DNA of 37,827 nucleotides from an uncultured Granulosicoccaceae bacterium (GTDB taxonomy: Bacteria > Pseudomonadota > Gammaproteobacteria > Granulosicoccales > Granulosicoccaceae), in assembly GCA_937928685.1 (NCBI GenBank), contig CALGJU010000142.1, positions 1 to 37,827 on the forward strand. The letters run 5' to 3'. The notes under the pieces were generated by a model. It searched no databases. It was not told the DNA's origin and saw only the letters and a list, made by a program, of their open reading frames with translations. This document shows, in pieces, positions 9,325 through 18,276 of the stretch. How positions within the stretch are numbered: the first letter of the stretch is position 1; each line of letters begins with the position of its first letter. Both the position numbers and the translations under genes were made by a program.

Positions 9325-11202
9325 TTACGTGCTGGTCTGCAGCCGTTTTTTGCCTGATGGATCGTTCGATGTGACCATTCTGACAATTCGCATTAGCAGA
9401 TCTTTGGTTTCCACCGGCTTATATAGAACATCAAGATTCGTCAGGGATGCACGTGTGAGAAAATCAACTGAGGTGTCGCCGGTGACGATGATCGCCGGTA
9501 CCTTTGACCCTATCACGTGCCGTAAGGCTTCAACTGCCTGAACTCCTGTTTTCTGCTCACGCAAACGATAATCAGCCAGTATCAGATCAGGCGAGTAGCC
9601 CTCTGTTGAGACTATTTGCAATGCACTATCTATGTCTTCAGCTGCACGCACTGTGCAGTTCCAACCCTGCAACACGATCACCGTACTATCACGAATGTCT
9701 TCTTCGTCATCAACCACCAGTATTTTAACCCCGGTAAGACTAGACTCGAGTGCGATTTTGGTTTCCGGTTCGCGTTTATTGAGACTGGCCGTTTGAAAAT
9801 TCTTCACCGCTGGCAACCTAATACTGAACCTGGTGCCTTTACCTTCTTCAGATTCCATCTCAAGTTCAACCTCTAGCAGGTCACTCAATCTACGTACAAT
9901 GGACAAACCGAGACCAAGACCTTTACCTCTGTCGCGCTCCTTGTTTCGCAACTGATAGAACTCGGTAAATACAGCCTCTTGCTTAAGCTCTGGAATTCCA
10001 CTGCCCGTGTCGGTAACAGTAACAACCACATGATCTTTAACTCTGGTGCTGGCTATTGTGATGCGACCACTGTTGGTATAAGTCAGCGCATTAGAAATTA
10101 AATTTTGTAAAATACGATCAAGCAATTGCTCGTCAGTGAATACTCGAGAATCATCAGATTCACATATCAATTCAAGCGACTTTTCTTTTGCTTCAGGAAG
10201 AAATCGGCGGTGAATGCGTGTCAATAGCGTATGAATATCAAACTCTTCATTATTAGACTCGATTACACCTGCATCAAGCTTTGAGATATCCAGCAGACTG
10301 TCTAATAAACCAGACAATGACTCCGTAGACAAAGTGGCACAGTTAAGAATATGACGAGCATCCGCAGTACTAACGTGGCGACGCAGTGACCCAAGATATA
10401 AGCCCAATGCGTGCAGTGGCTGACGTAAGTCATGGCTGGCGGCAGCAAAGAAGTTCTGCTGTGCAACACTGGTGTTAACACTCTCGCGCAACTCCCTCAG
10501 CGCCACCATTGCTTTCTGCCCGGCGACCTGAGATTGACGGTAGGACTCGCCAGTCTCACGCATCGCTTTGTACACTAACGCTGCAGCCAACATTAGCGTT
10601 GCCAGAAAAGACACCGCCAGAAATAAAATGCTGTGATATAACTTCTTTATACCAGCTTGTTGCTCCGCAGCAGCTCTGTTATCCAAGTCAAAATAGCTTT
10701 GGGCAAACTCACTGATACCTTCTTTTTGCGAAAATATATCGTTGAGCATTTTATTAATTCGATCACAGCCAATTGAGCTGTCAGGAGACATATCCGCCTG
10801 GTACTTATCGACAAAGGCCAAGCCACTGTCACGCAATCGAGCAGCACTTGTGGCACGACCTTCATCCAGCCAGTAACCAGTACTGGACCAGTGCTTGTAA
10901 ATATTGCGATAGGCACTTTTATAAGCGCTCCATACGATATCAAATTTTTCTATGTACTCCGCATTCGAAGCGCCCGATGGCAACTGATCAGGCGACAAGC
11001 GACAGTCTCTATAACCTGATAGTGCACGCGCAAGCTCATCAAAATTTCTCCCGACCATAAAGGAAAAATTGACTAAGCGAATAGAGCCGACAGAATGAAT
11101 TCTCTGTCCGGCACTGGTAATTTCTTTTGCCAAAAAAGCAATACTTACCACACACAACAGTGCGGCAATCATTGAACATATAATGTAGCTTTTATATTTC
11201 AA
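9325..11202 (-). CDS. Hybrid sensor histidine kinase/response regulator
   Basis: N-terminal TM-periplasmic-TM region; HisKA box FFAAASHDLRQPLHALGLYLGSL; HATPase DTGSGIPE and GKGLGLGLSIVRR; C-terminal REC (ILVVDDEEDIR, LILADYRL, LYKPV). Confidence 0.95.
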   Translation of the reverse strand: MKYKSYIICSMIAALLCVVSIAFLAKEITSAGQRIHSVGSIRLVNFSFMVGRNFDELARALSGYRDCRLSPDQLPSGASNAEYIEKFDIVWSAYKSAYRNIYKHWSSTGYWLDEGRATSAARLRDSGLAFVDKYQADMSPDSSIGCDRINKMLNDIFSQKEGISEFAQSYFDLDNRAAAEQQAGIKKLYHSILFLAVSFLATLMLAAALVYKAMRETGESYRQSQVAGQKAMVALRELRESVNTSVAQQNFFAAASHDLRQPLHALGLYLGSLRRHVSTADARHILNCATLSTESLSGLLDSLLDISKLDAGVIESNNEEFDIHTLLTRIHRRFLPEAKEKSLELICESDDSRVFTDEQLLDRILQNLISNALTYTNSGRITIASTRVKDHVVVTVTDTGSGIPELKQEAVFTEFYQLRNKERDRGKGLGLGLSIVRRLSDLLEVELEMESEEGKGTRFSIRLPAVKNFQTASLNKREPETKIALESSLTGVKILVVDDEEDIRDSTVIVLQGWNCTVRAAEDIDSALQIVSTEGYSPDLILADYRLREQKTGVQAVEALRHVIGSKVPAIIVTGDTSVDFLTRASLTNLDVLYKPVETKDLLMRIVRMVTSNDPSGKKRLQTST

Positions 11203-11720
11203 TACACCGACAATTCAATCAACTGCCAGACCGCGGCATTACGATGCATCTCGTCGTCTATTTCAGGATAATCACTAAAGGGAAACATCATCCACAAGGG
11301 TCCTAGTGATCGAATCGTTAGCATTTCACCATTGAGTTGCCAGGCAACAATGATCGGGTATTTCTCATGCTCTATATCGCGAAAATCATATTTATATTTG
11401 TTTAATCCAATCGCTTGGAAACCAGAGGAGCCTGCACCCACGGCGTTAAGCAAATCGCTCAACAAGACTCCAGAGAACTTAGCCGATCCATCCGTCCATG
11501 GGGTTTGCGTATCAATTTCAGTCACACCAAAAGCCTTTAACATATCAATATCAAACCATGCTTCTCCCGCACTATTGGTATTGCTGATGTTGCCGGTAAT
11601 TTTAAGCAACACATCACCTGAAGGTTTTTGAAGATCCGCTGCGAAAGCTACCCCTATTGAACAGAGTAATACTACGATAGTGGTAGTCATTCTTACAACA
11701 GCTGACACATGCACCTTCAT
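11199..11720 (-). CDS. Secreted protein resembling the sulfite-oxidase/molybdopterin-binding fold (COG3915-like)
   Basis: Signal peptide MKVHVSAVVRMTTTIVVLLCSIGVAFA; FDIDMLKAFGVTEIDTQTPWTDGSAKFSGVLLSDLLNAVGA and LTIRSLGPLWMMFPFSDYPE resemble oxidoreductase molybdopterin-binding proteins. 4-bp overlap with the downstream kinase. Confidence 0.72.
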   Translation of the reverse strand: MKVHVSAVVRMTTTIVVLLCSIGVAFAADLQKPSGDVLLKITGNISNTNSAGEAWFDIDMLKAFGVTEIDTQTPWTDGSAKFSGVLLSDLLNAVGAGSSGFQAIGLNKYKYDFRDIEHEKYPIIVAWQLNGEMLTIRSLGPLWMMFPFSDYPEIDDEMHRNAAVWQLIELSVY

Positions 11721-11769
11721 GAGTGCTCCTTTCTCAATTATAGATTAGGCACAATCTAACAATCTGAAC

Positions 11770-11812
11770 GTCAGTAAGCAAACAGGGTCGCTGGTAAAAT
11801 CGGCTTACTGAC
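11770..11812. other. Perfect 10-bp inverted repeat (GTCAGTAAGC ... GCTTACTGAC, 23-nt spacer)
   Basis: Direct reading of 11770-11779 and 11803-11812, in the gap between the sulfatase 3' end and the 11199-11720 gene start. Confidence 0.8.
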
Positions 11813-11824
11813 ACTGCCTACACA

Positions 11825-13492
11825 TCATTCGTCATCGACAAAACGATGCTGAGCTTTACCGGTAACCGCCTGCAGGACTTCAGCAGGCACCTCACTGCCG
11901 TCTACCACACCCAGCAACACACCAACTCTGCGGGACTTACCCCTTGAGCTGATGATTTCCTGATCTGACTTTGTCGTTCTTTGCGAGGCACGGCGTGACC
12001 ATTGCCCCAGCCGTTCATACATCAGATGTATTGTACTTTCATATTCCTGTGAGTTACCGAGATCGATTAGTTCATCAGGATCGTTCAGCATGTCAAAAAG
12101 CATGGGGCGGAAGCCACCCTCGGCATGCATAAACTTCCAACGCTTATCCACAACCATAAACAATCTGGCTTGCCTGGGCGTCAGGCCGAGCTTATCCACC
12201 ATCATCGTCGCTGAATAGTCAAATTCACTGATGGCAAATTCCCGCCAATCAGCCGGTAATTCACCGCATAGCAAAGGATGTAGAGACTTGCCCTCAACAA
12301 TATGATCAGGCACCTCTCCGCCCGCTGTTTCAATAAAAGTGGCAGTCAGGTCAATACTCTCTACCAGCTCATCACATACGCTACCACGCGTTGCATCTGC
12401 CTGTGATGAAGGATCATAAATTATCAGTGGCACTTTAACCGAACACTCGTGGAACAAGTCTTTTTCACCCAGCCAATGATCACCCAGATAGTCGCCATGG
12501 TCTGACGTCAATACGATCATCGTATCGTCCATATGGCCTGATGACTCCAGGTAGTCAAGCAATACCCCCAATTGATCATCACACTGCTTTACCAACCCCA
12601 TATAGGCTGGCACTACTTTTTCTCTTATCCCTTCAGTAGAAATGGCTTTAGCTATCGCATTCGTAAAGTAGGCTTCATACACCGGGTGTGCGTTGTGTTT
12701 TTCTGCATCACTTCGATTCACCGGCAGGATATGGCTCACGTCATACATGTCATGGTAGGGCTTGGGCACGATATACGGCCAGTGCGGCTTTATAAAAGAA
12801 AGATGACACAACCAGGGTCGATCAGGGTTTGCATTTTCTATAAATTCAATCCCGCAGCGTGTCAGCCAAGGTGTCTCTGAATCTTGTTCACGAATATTCG
12901 CAGGCTTATCCGTGTGTTGTAACAACCACCCGGACGCCAGCTCCATGTCATCTTCAACGCCGGAGTTAGCATAGTCGTGCCAGGGGTTAATACCGGGGTA
13001 TTGCTTTTCACCAAGGTACTGGTTGTACGGCGATGGCTTGGTATCGTACATGCCGTCTGGCCCCATCGGCCAAATGCCATCATCTCTGACGAAAATATCA
13101 AAACCACATTCAGCCACCCGTGCACCAATGATGCTTTCAGCGCTGATACCTAACCTTTCCATGCCCCCCTGATCGACCTGCATATGAGTTTTGCCCACTA
13201 ACCAGGAATCCATTCCGCAATTTCGCAAGTGATCTCCCAGTGTATGCTCACCTACTTTTAGTGGAAAATTATTCCATGCGGCACCATGGCTTTGAACATA
13301 ACGACCGGTATAGAAACTCATACGAGATGCACCACACACTGGCGACTGCACGTAGCAGTTCGAAAATCTAACCCCCTTCGCTGCAATACGATCAAAGTTG
13401 GGAGTATGTAAGTGCGGATGACCCGCGCAACTTAAATAGTCATGGCGGAGCTGGTCGTACATAACAAAAAGAATATTGCGCGCTTTAGCCAT
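11825..13492 (-). CDS. Type I sulfatase (alkaline phosphatase superfamily)
   Basis: NILFVMYDQLRHDYLSCAGHPHLHTPNFDRIA; formylglycine-type motif CGASR at 13322-13336; LTSDHGDYLGDHWLGEKDLFHE. Confidence 0.92.
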   Translation of the reverse strand: MAKARNILFVMYDQLRHDYLSCAGHPHLHTPNFDRIAAKGVRFSNCYVQSPVCGASRMSFYTGRYVQSHGAAWNNFPLKVGEHTLGDHLRNCGMDSWLVGKTHMQVDQGGMERLGISAESIIGARVAECGFDIFVRDDGIWPMGPDGMYDTKPSPYNQYLGEKQYPGINPWHDYANSGVEDDMELASGWLLQHTDKPANIREQDSETPWLTRCGIEFIENANPDRPWLCHLSFIKPHWPYIVPKPYHDMYDVSHILPVNRSDAEKHNAHPVYEAYFTNAIAKAISTEGIREKVVPAYMGLVKQCDDQLGVLLDYLESSGHMDDTMIVLTSDHGDYLGDHWLGEKDLFHECSVKVPLIIYDPSSQADATRGSVCDELVESIDLTATFIETAGGEVPDHIVEGKSLHPLLCGELPADWREFAISEFDYSATMMVDKLGLTPRQARLFMVVDKRWKFMHAEGGFRPMLFDMLNDPDELIDLGNSQEYESTIHLMYERLGQWSRRASQRTTKSDQEIISSRGKSRRVGVLLGVVDGSEVPAEVLQAVTGKAQHRFVDDE

Positions 13493-13587
13493 AAGTAAGA
13501 TTCAAATACGTTAAAGATGCTTACTATTCTACCTGCACTCACCCGCTAAAAACCAATCACGCCTTTGCTTGACAGATTGATCTCACG

Positions 13588-14499
13588 CTAGAACTTTTTG
13601 GGCGGCCTCATGGCCAGATACATTCCCGGTAGAATTAAACAAGCACCTACCGCATGATACCAATGTGGCGGCTCACCCAGTAACCACCAGGCGATCAATG
13701 CGGTGTACAAAGGGCTAACATAGAGCACCAGGCCTGCGCGTGCCGCACCGAGCTCCTGCTGTAAAAACGAGTAGGCCTGAAAAGCCCCGAAACCCGGTAT
13801 CACTGCCGCCACAACAACAATCCATATGGCCTTACCGGTAGCAGCGGGTAACCCGGTGGAGGCTACTTCGGCAATAGTAAATGGCAGCAACACCACCAGC
13901 CCACCGGTAATAATTGCGGCGAGCCTGGTAAACGCCCCCAGGGTACTTTGCCACTTGCGCAATAAAATAGAGTAAAGCGCCCAGCACAGCACCGCAGTTA
14001 AAATCCAAAGATCGCCCCTGGTGAAATTGACTTCAACTAAATTGACCCATGAGCCTTTAATCACGACCATCAACATACCCAGCAATGACAGACCTACCCC
14101 GATGATCTGTAAGCCACGCAATTTATCATCAAACAACACTGCCGATGCGACGGCAATTAATACCGGCGCTAATGCGTACAACAAGCCGATATTCAGCGCT
14201 TCTGTGGTGTGACCACCGATGTAGACAAACGCTCCGCAAATCCACATCCCTAAAGCACCCAGCACTAAAAACCGGCGCCACTCTGATTGCCAGTCAGGCC
14301 ATTGCCGATAAAGTTCCGGTATCGCAAACGGTAGCATCAGACACAATGCCAGCGCCCAACGGGAAAACGCTAAAAAATGCGGCCCTATGACACCGGGTGC
14401 AGCGCGCGCCACAATATAGTTGGCCGACCACAAAGCGGGAGTAAGGACAACGAGAAAAAACGCAAGTTTTTTACGTTGATCAGAAGACAGAGTAGGCAA
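13588..14499 (-). CDS. EamA/DMT-superfamily transporter
   Basis: TM-rich with EamA repeats (TPALWSANYIVARAAPGVIGPHFLAFSRWALAL; LYVSPLYTALIAWWLLGEPPHWYHAVGACLILPGMYLA). Apparent TTG start. Confidence 0.88.
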   Translation of the reverse strand: MPTLSSDQRKKLAFFLVVLTPALWSANYIVARAAPGVIGPHFLAFSRWALALCLMLPFAIPELYRQWPDWQSEWRRFLVLGALGMWICGAFVYIGGHTTEALNIGLLYALAPVLIAVASAVLFDDKLRGLQIIGVGLSLLGMLMVVIKGSWVNLVEVNFTRGDLWILTAVLCWALYSILLRKWQSTLGAFTRLAAIITGGLVVLLPFTIAEVASTGLPAATGKAIWIVVVAAVIPGFGAFQAYSFLQQELGAARAGLVLYVSPLYTALIAWWLLGEPPHWYHAVGACLILPGMYLAMRPPKKF

Positions 14500-14593
14500 C
14501 GGACACGGCCATCACGGAGAGGCTCTGCAGAATAACGTAATCCCTGAACACTTTACAGATATCGGCACCACGCTTTATCCCGTACACTGCCAA

Positions 14594-15601
14594 TTGCCTC
14601 TTTATTTGAAGTACTCCCATGCCATACCGCTGTCTCTTACCACGGCCTGTACATTGAGCACAGAAACGAATCAAAGACCGCTGCTTGGCATTGGCCTTAA
14701 GACCGCCTCTATTTCGTTATTCGTCGTGATGATGGTCGCCATTAAGCTATTGGACGGTGAAGTGCCGATTGGTCAGATCATCTTCACTAGATCAATCATT
14801 GGCGTATTCACGGTTTACCTCTTCTATCTGTTACGAAATCGTGCCAACGGCGTTACTTCTAAAGAACAGTTTGCGATGAAGTCGGTACGTAACCATCTGC
14901 CGTGGGCATTTTCTGCAGCATCGGCCATGGCAATGTGGTTTGTCGCAATTACTCTTATCCCGTTACCCGAAGCGACAGCCATTGGCTTTATTATGCCGCT
15001 TCTGGTCGTCGCATTCGCATGGCTTCTATTGGGTGAAAAAATCCGCCTGGTACGCACTGCCGCAATTGCCTCCGGACTTGTGGGCGTCACGATCATTGTG
15101 TGGCCAAGGCTCGGTGTAGGCGCAGACTACAGCTCCGCCGCTTCACTTGGCGCAGCCCTCTCATTGACTGCGGCCATTGCCTGGGCGTACGCACAAATAA
15201 ACCTTAGACGTTTGTCAGAAACCGAGACCAGTGGATCCGCCGTTATCAGCTTCTCTGTCGCGACCATGCTTATATCGTTAGTGACACTTCCATTTGGCTG
15301 GAGCAACCCGACTGCCACTGAATGGCTGTGGTTAATGCTTTGCGGGGTTGCGGGTGGTCTAGGACAACTAAGCACTGCAGAAGCACTTCGCTTTGCCAGT
15401 CCGTCCATCCTTGCACCGTTTGAGTATTTGTCATTTCCAATCGCAAGCCTGGCAGCCATTGCCTTATTCAATGAACATCCGGATGCGAATATTTGGTGGG
15501 GATTGCCCTTTGTGGTCGCCGGTGGCCTGCTGGTGATATTTCGCGAATATCAGCTCGGCGCGCGTGCAAAAGCGAAAACAGTAACCGCTAGTAAATCGTA
15601 A
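14594..15601 (+). CDS. EamA/DMT-superfamily transporter
   Basis: Ten-TM EamA pattern (PLPEATAIGFIMPLLVVAFAWLLLGEKIRLVRTAAIASGLVGVTIIVWP; FEYLSFPIASLAAIALFNEHPD). Start codon uncertain (TTG at 14594 or a nearby alternative). Confidence 0.88.
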   Translation: MPLYLKYSHAIPLSLTTACTLSTETNQRPLLGIGLKTASISLFVVMMVAIKLLDGEVPIGQIIFTRSIIGVFTVYLFYLLRNRANGVTSKEQFAMKSVRNHLPWAFSAASAMAMWFVAITLIPLPEATAIGFIMPLLVVAFAWLLLGEKIRLVRTAAIASGLVGVTIIVWPRLGVGADYSSAASLGAALSLTAAIAWAYAQINLRRLSETETSGSAVISFSVATMLISLVTLPFGWSNPTATEWLWLMLCGVAGGLGQLSTAEALRFASPSILAPFEYLSFPIASLAAIALFNEHPDANIWWGLPFVVAGGLLVIFREYQLGARAKAKTVTASKS

Positions 15602-15733
15602 CCTTCCACTTTATTAAAGAATCAACCGACCAGAACAACACCCTGGCAAGCTCCAGACAGGTTACCGGGCAGTTGTCATGCAGACATCGACAGGTGACAA
15701 AGCTACAATGCCAGCACATTAACTTTTACGTCG

Positions 15734-16939
15734 TTGTGCAGCCCGATGGAAAACTCAACCTTAGTCAATAAAAGTGTGCTGGCAATCGTGGTTGCCGCTA
15801 TCAGCGCCCTGTTTTTCGGGATCATTTGGCGGTTTCTGGAAGCAATCTTTCTGGCCAGCCTGTTTGCGGCTGTGTTTCATCCATTGTATCGAAAATTCCT
15901 GCGATTTTTTGGAGGAAGCCGCGGCGTGGCTTCGTTGACCACACTGCTGATGGTCCTGTGCTTTGTATTTATACCAATAGTGTTAATCGGCACGGTTTTT
16001 ATAGGCCAGGGAGCTGAACTGGCGTCAAAGAGTCTGCCCTGGGTGCAATCCGTTATTAATGAACCCGGGTTCATCGATAGCCAGCTTGAAAAACTCCCCT
16101 TCTACGAATACTTACTGCCCTATCGCGAGCAGTTGGCAGAACGCCTTGGAAGTGTATTTGTCGGCGCAAGTAGTGCCGCTATGAACGTATTGCAAAGCGC
16201 CACACGCGGCACAGTAAGCGCTGTCATCACAGTTCTTCTGGTGTTCTACACTTTCTTCTTTTTCCTAATGGACGGTGACCGTTTAATAAAAAAAATTCTG
16301 TTCTATTTACCGCTTGACGACAAAAATGAATCATTGCTTCTGCACCGGTTCAGAAGTGTCACCATCGCTACTTTAAAAGGCACCGCTGTCATTGGACTAC
16401 TTCAGGGCAGTCTTGCGGGCATTGGACTCTGGGTCTGTAATATTCCTAACGCACTTTTCTTAAGCATCACCATGATGCTGCTGTCAGTGGTGCCTGGTAT
16501 CGGGGCAGCATTGGTTTGGATTCCCGCCTGCATCTATCTGGCTGCCAACGAGCAATGGGTATTTGCGATCGGCTTGTTCGGCTTTTGTGCTTTACTGGTC
16601 GGCAGTGTCGATAACATATTACGACCGAAGCTGGTTGGGTCAGACACACAGTTACATGAACTCATGATATTTTTCTCAACTTTAGGCGGGCTCCTCACCT
16701 TTGGCATACCGGGATTCATTATCGGTCCAATTATCGCCGCCCTGTTTGTCACTGTTTGGGATATCTACGGTGAAGAATTTAAAGACTGGCTACCAAAAAC
16801 AAACTTTGTCCCACACAGTGAGCGGCACAAAGTCAGTGCCCCGCTCGTGCTGGAGCCCACACCAGAAGATTCAGAGGCCAGTGAACAGACAAGCGAGACA
16901 GGACTGCAATCTGATACTGACGATAAATCGCTCAGCTAA
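15734..16939 (+). CDS. AI-2E-family transporter (YdiK/PerM-like)
   Basis: TM-rich, VFYTFFFFLMDGDRLIKKILFYLPL, SVVPGIGAALVWIPACIYL, DNILRPKLVGSDTQLHELMIFFSTLGGLLTFGIPGFIIGPIIAALF are typical of the family. Confidence 0.92.
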   Translation: MCSPMENSTLVNKSVLAIVVAAISALFFGIIWRFLEAIFLASLFAAVFHPLYRKFLRFFGGSRGVASLTTLLMVLCFVFIPIVLIGTVFIGQGAELASKSLPWVQSVINEPGFIDSQLEKLPFYEYLLPYREQLAERLGSVFVGASSAAMNVLQSATRGTVSAVITVLLVFYTFFFFLMDGDRLIKKILFYLPLDDKNESLLLHRFRSVTIATLKGTAVIGLLQGSLAGIGLWVCNIPNALFLSITMMLLSVVPGIGAALVWIPACIYLAANEQWVFAIGLFGFCALLVGSVDNILRPKLVGSDTQLHELMIFFSTLGGLLTFGIPGFIIGPIIAALFVTVWDIYGEEFKDWLPKTNFVPHSERHKVSAPLVLEPTPEDSEASEQTSETGLQSDTDDKSLS

Positions 16940-17067
16940 ATCATTGTGATCTACATTGTTTGAACTACCTATAACCATGCAGGCACGCTTTATCATTAGT
17001 CACACCAGTGCTATAAGCGCGTTACGCTACACACGCTTCAACAACTTATATTCACCCACAGTAAACC

Positions 17068-18207
17068 ATGAAATATAGCGCTGGCCTTCTGCTGTGCCTT
17101 CTACCCATTCACGCGCTGAGCGCTGCAGATGAAATGTCATGCTCGCTGTCCGTACTGAGTGATCTAGGCTGGCGACTCGCAGACAACCGAGCTGACATCG
17201 GCTTTGAAAATACCGATACCTGCAACACCATTGCGATACCACTTTTTAAATATAATTCAACAACAGAAAGCGCCGATAAAATACGCACCAGAAGCGAACA
17301 AACACTAAAATCAGTTACCAGCAAGTGCCTGTTCAACCGTCGCTACCACCGGTCTGTGAAGGGCGTGATTAACAAGCTGTCTGAGAATCTGGAGTTCAAA
17401 TTTCTACCTGTCGGTGACGACCCACGCGACCCGTTCTCACCACCGGAGGGCACCTGGGATACTTCAAGCGCCAAAGGCTACGATATACCCCTGCAAAGCA
17501 TAAGCAACTCGATCCGTTCACTGTACAAAAAACCATTTGTTGCAGAATGCTCCACCGCAGTCCAAATTGCCCAACTCGCCTCACTCACTGAACACTATGC
17601 TGATCAGACGGATAAAATGATTGATACAAGTGAAGTCGGAATTGGCACATGGAATCAGTATGCCAAAACACCTTCCATCGCAGCCAGGCAATCCTTGTTT
17701 ATCAGTCGCCGCGATAGACGTAAAGACGGCTTATCAAAGCTAGCCTCGATTGGACGTTCGGCTTTTTACGGCCAGGTAGGGTATATAAAACCATATAAGA
17801 ACACTTCATTCATCGACTCCTGGGACAACCGCGGTCAAAACTATATGATCGTCGATGTCACGAACAAAGCGGTGGCGGCAATTAAAGCCCGGGAAAAACC
17901 ATTGAAAGAACTGTCCCGTATTTCACGTAGTATCTGGAAAAAATATCGCAAACGTCAAAGTCGCGGTGAAGCAATAGAGAAACTAAAAAAGGAGATGCAA
18001 GAAGAACTGGAAATGGCCGATCCGTTTTTTAACGACATTAAAATTTATGTTCATCCCTTGCGTACTAAAAATTTCGCAGCACACATTGCTCGCCAGTTCG
18101 GCTACAACCCACGCACCCCCTATGTGTTCGAAGTATACGAAGACTTCCAGCCCGGTTATTTTTATAACCGTTTCATTAACCATCGCATGAAGCAGTGCTT
18201 ACAGTAG
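17068..18207 (+). CDS. Secreted hypothetical protein, possible Cys-dependent enzyme fold
   Basis: Signal peptide MKYSAGLLLCLLPIHALSAAD; 379 aa; FVAECSTAVQIAQLASL and later IKPYKNTSFIDSWDNRGQNYMIVDVTN. No family assigned with confidence. Confidence 0.65.
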   Translation: MKYSAGLLLCLLPIHALSAADEMSCSLSVLSDLGWRLADNRADIGFENTDTCNTIAIPLFKYNSTTESADKIRTRSEQTLKSVTSKCLFNRRYHRSVKGVINKLSENLEFKFLPVGDDPRDPFSPPEGTWDTSSAKGYDIPLQSISNSIRSLYKKPFVAECSTAVQIAQLASLTEHYADQTDKMIDTSEVGIGTWNQYAKTPSIAARQSLFISRRDRRKDGLSKLASIGRSAFYGQVGYIKPYKNTSFIDSWDNRGQNYMIVDVTNKAVAAIKAREKPLKELSRISRSIWKKYRKRQSRGEAIEKLKKEMQEELEMADPFFNDIKIYVHPLRTKNFAAHIARQFGYNPRTPYVFEVYEDFQPGYFYNRFINHRMKQCLQ

Positions 18208-18231
18208 CTCGTTACTTTTACATACAGACAT

Positions 18232-18261
18232 AAAAAAGGCCGCTTTCGCGGCCTTTTTTTT
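18232..18261. terminator. Bidirectional Rho-independent terminator
   Basis: aaaaaaggccgc-tttc-gcggccttttttttc between convergent CDSs. Confidence 0.92.
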
Positions 18262-18276
18262 CGAACTTATAGCGAC

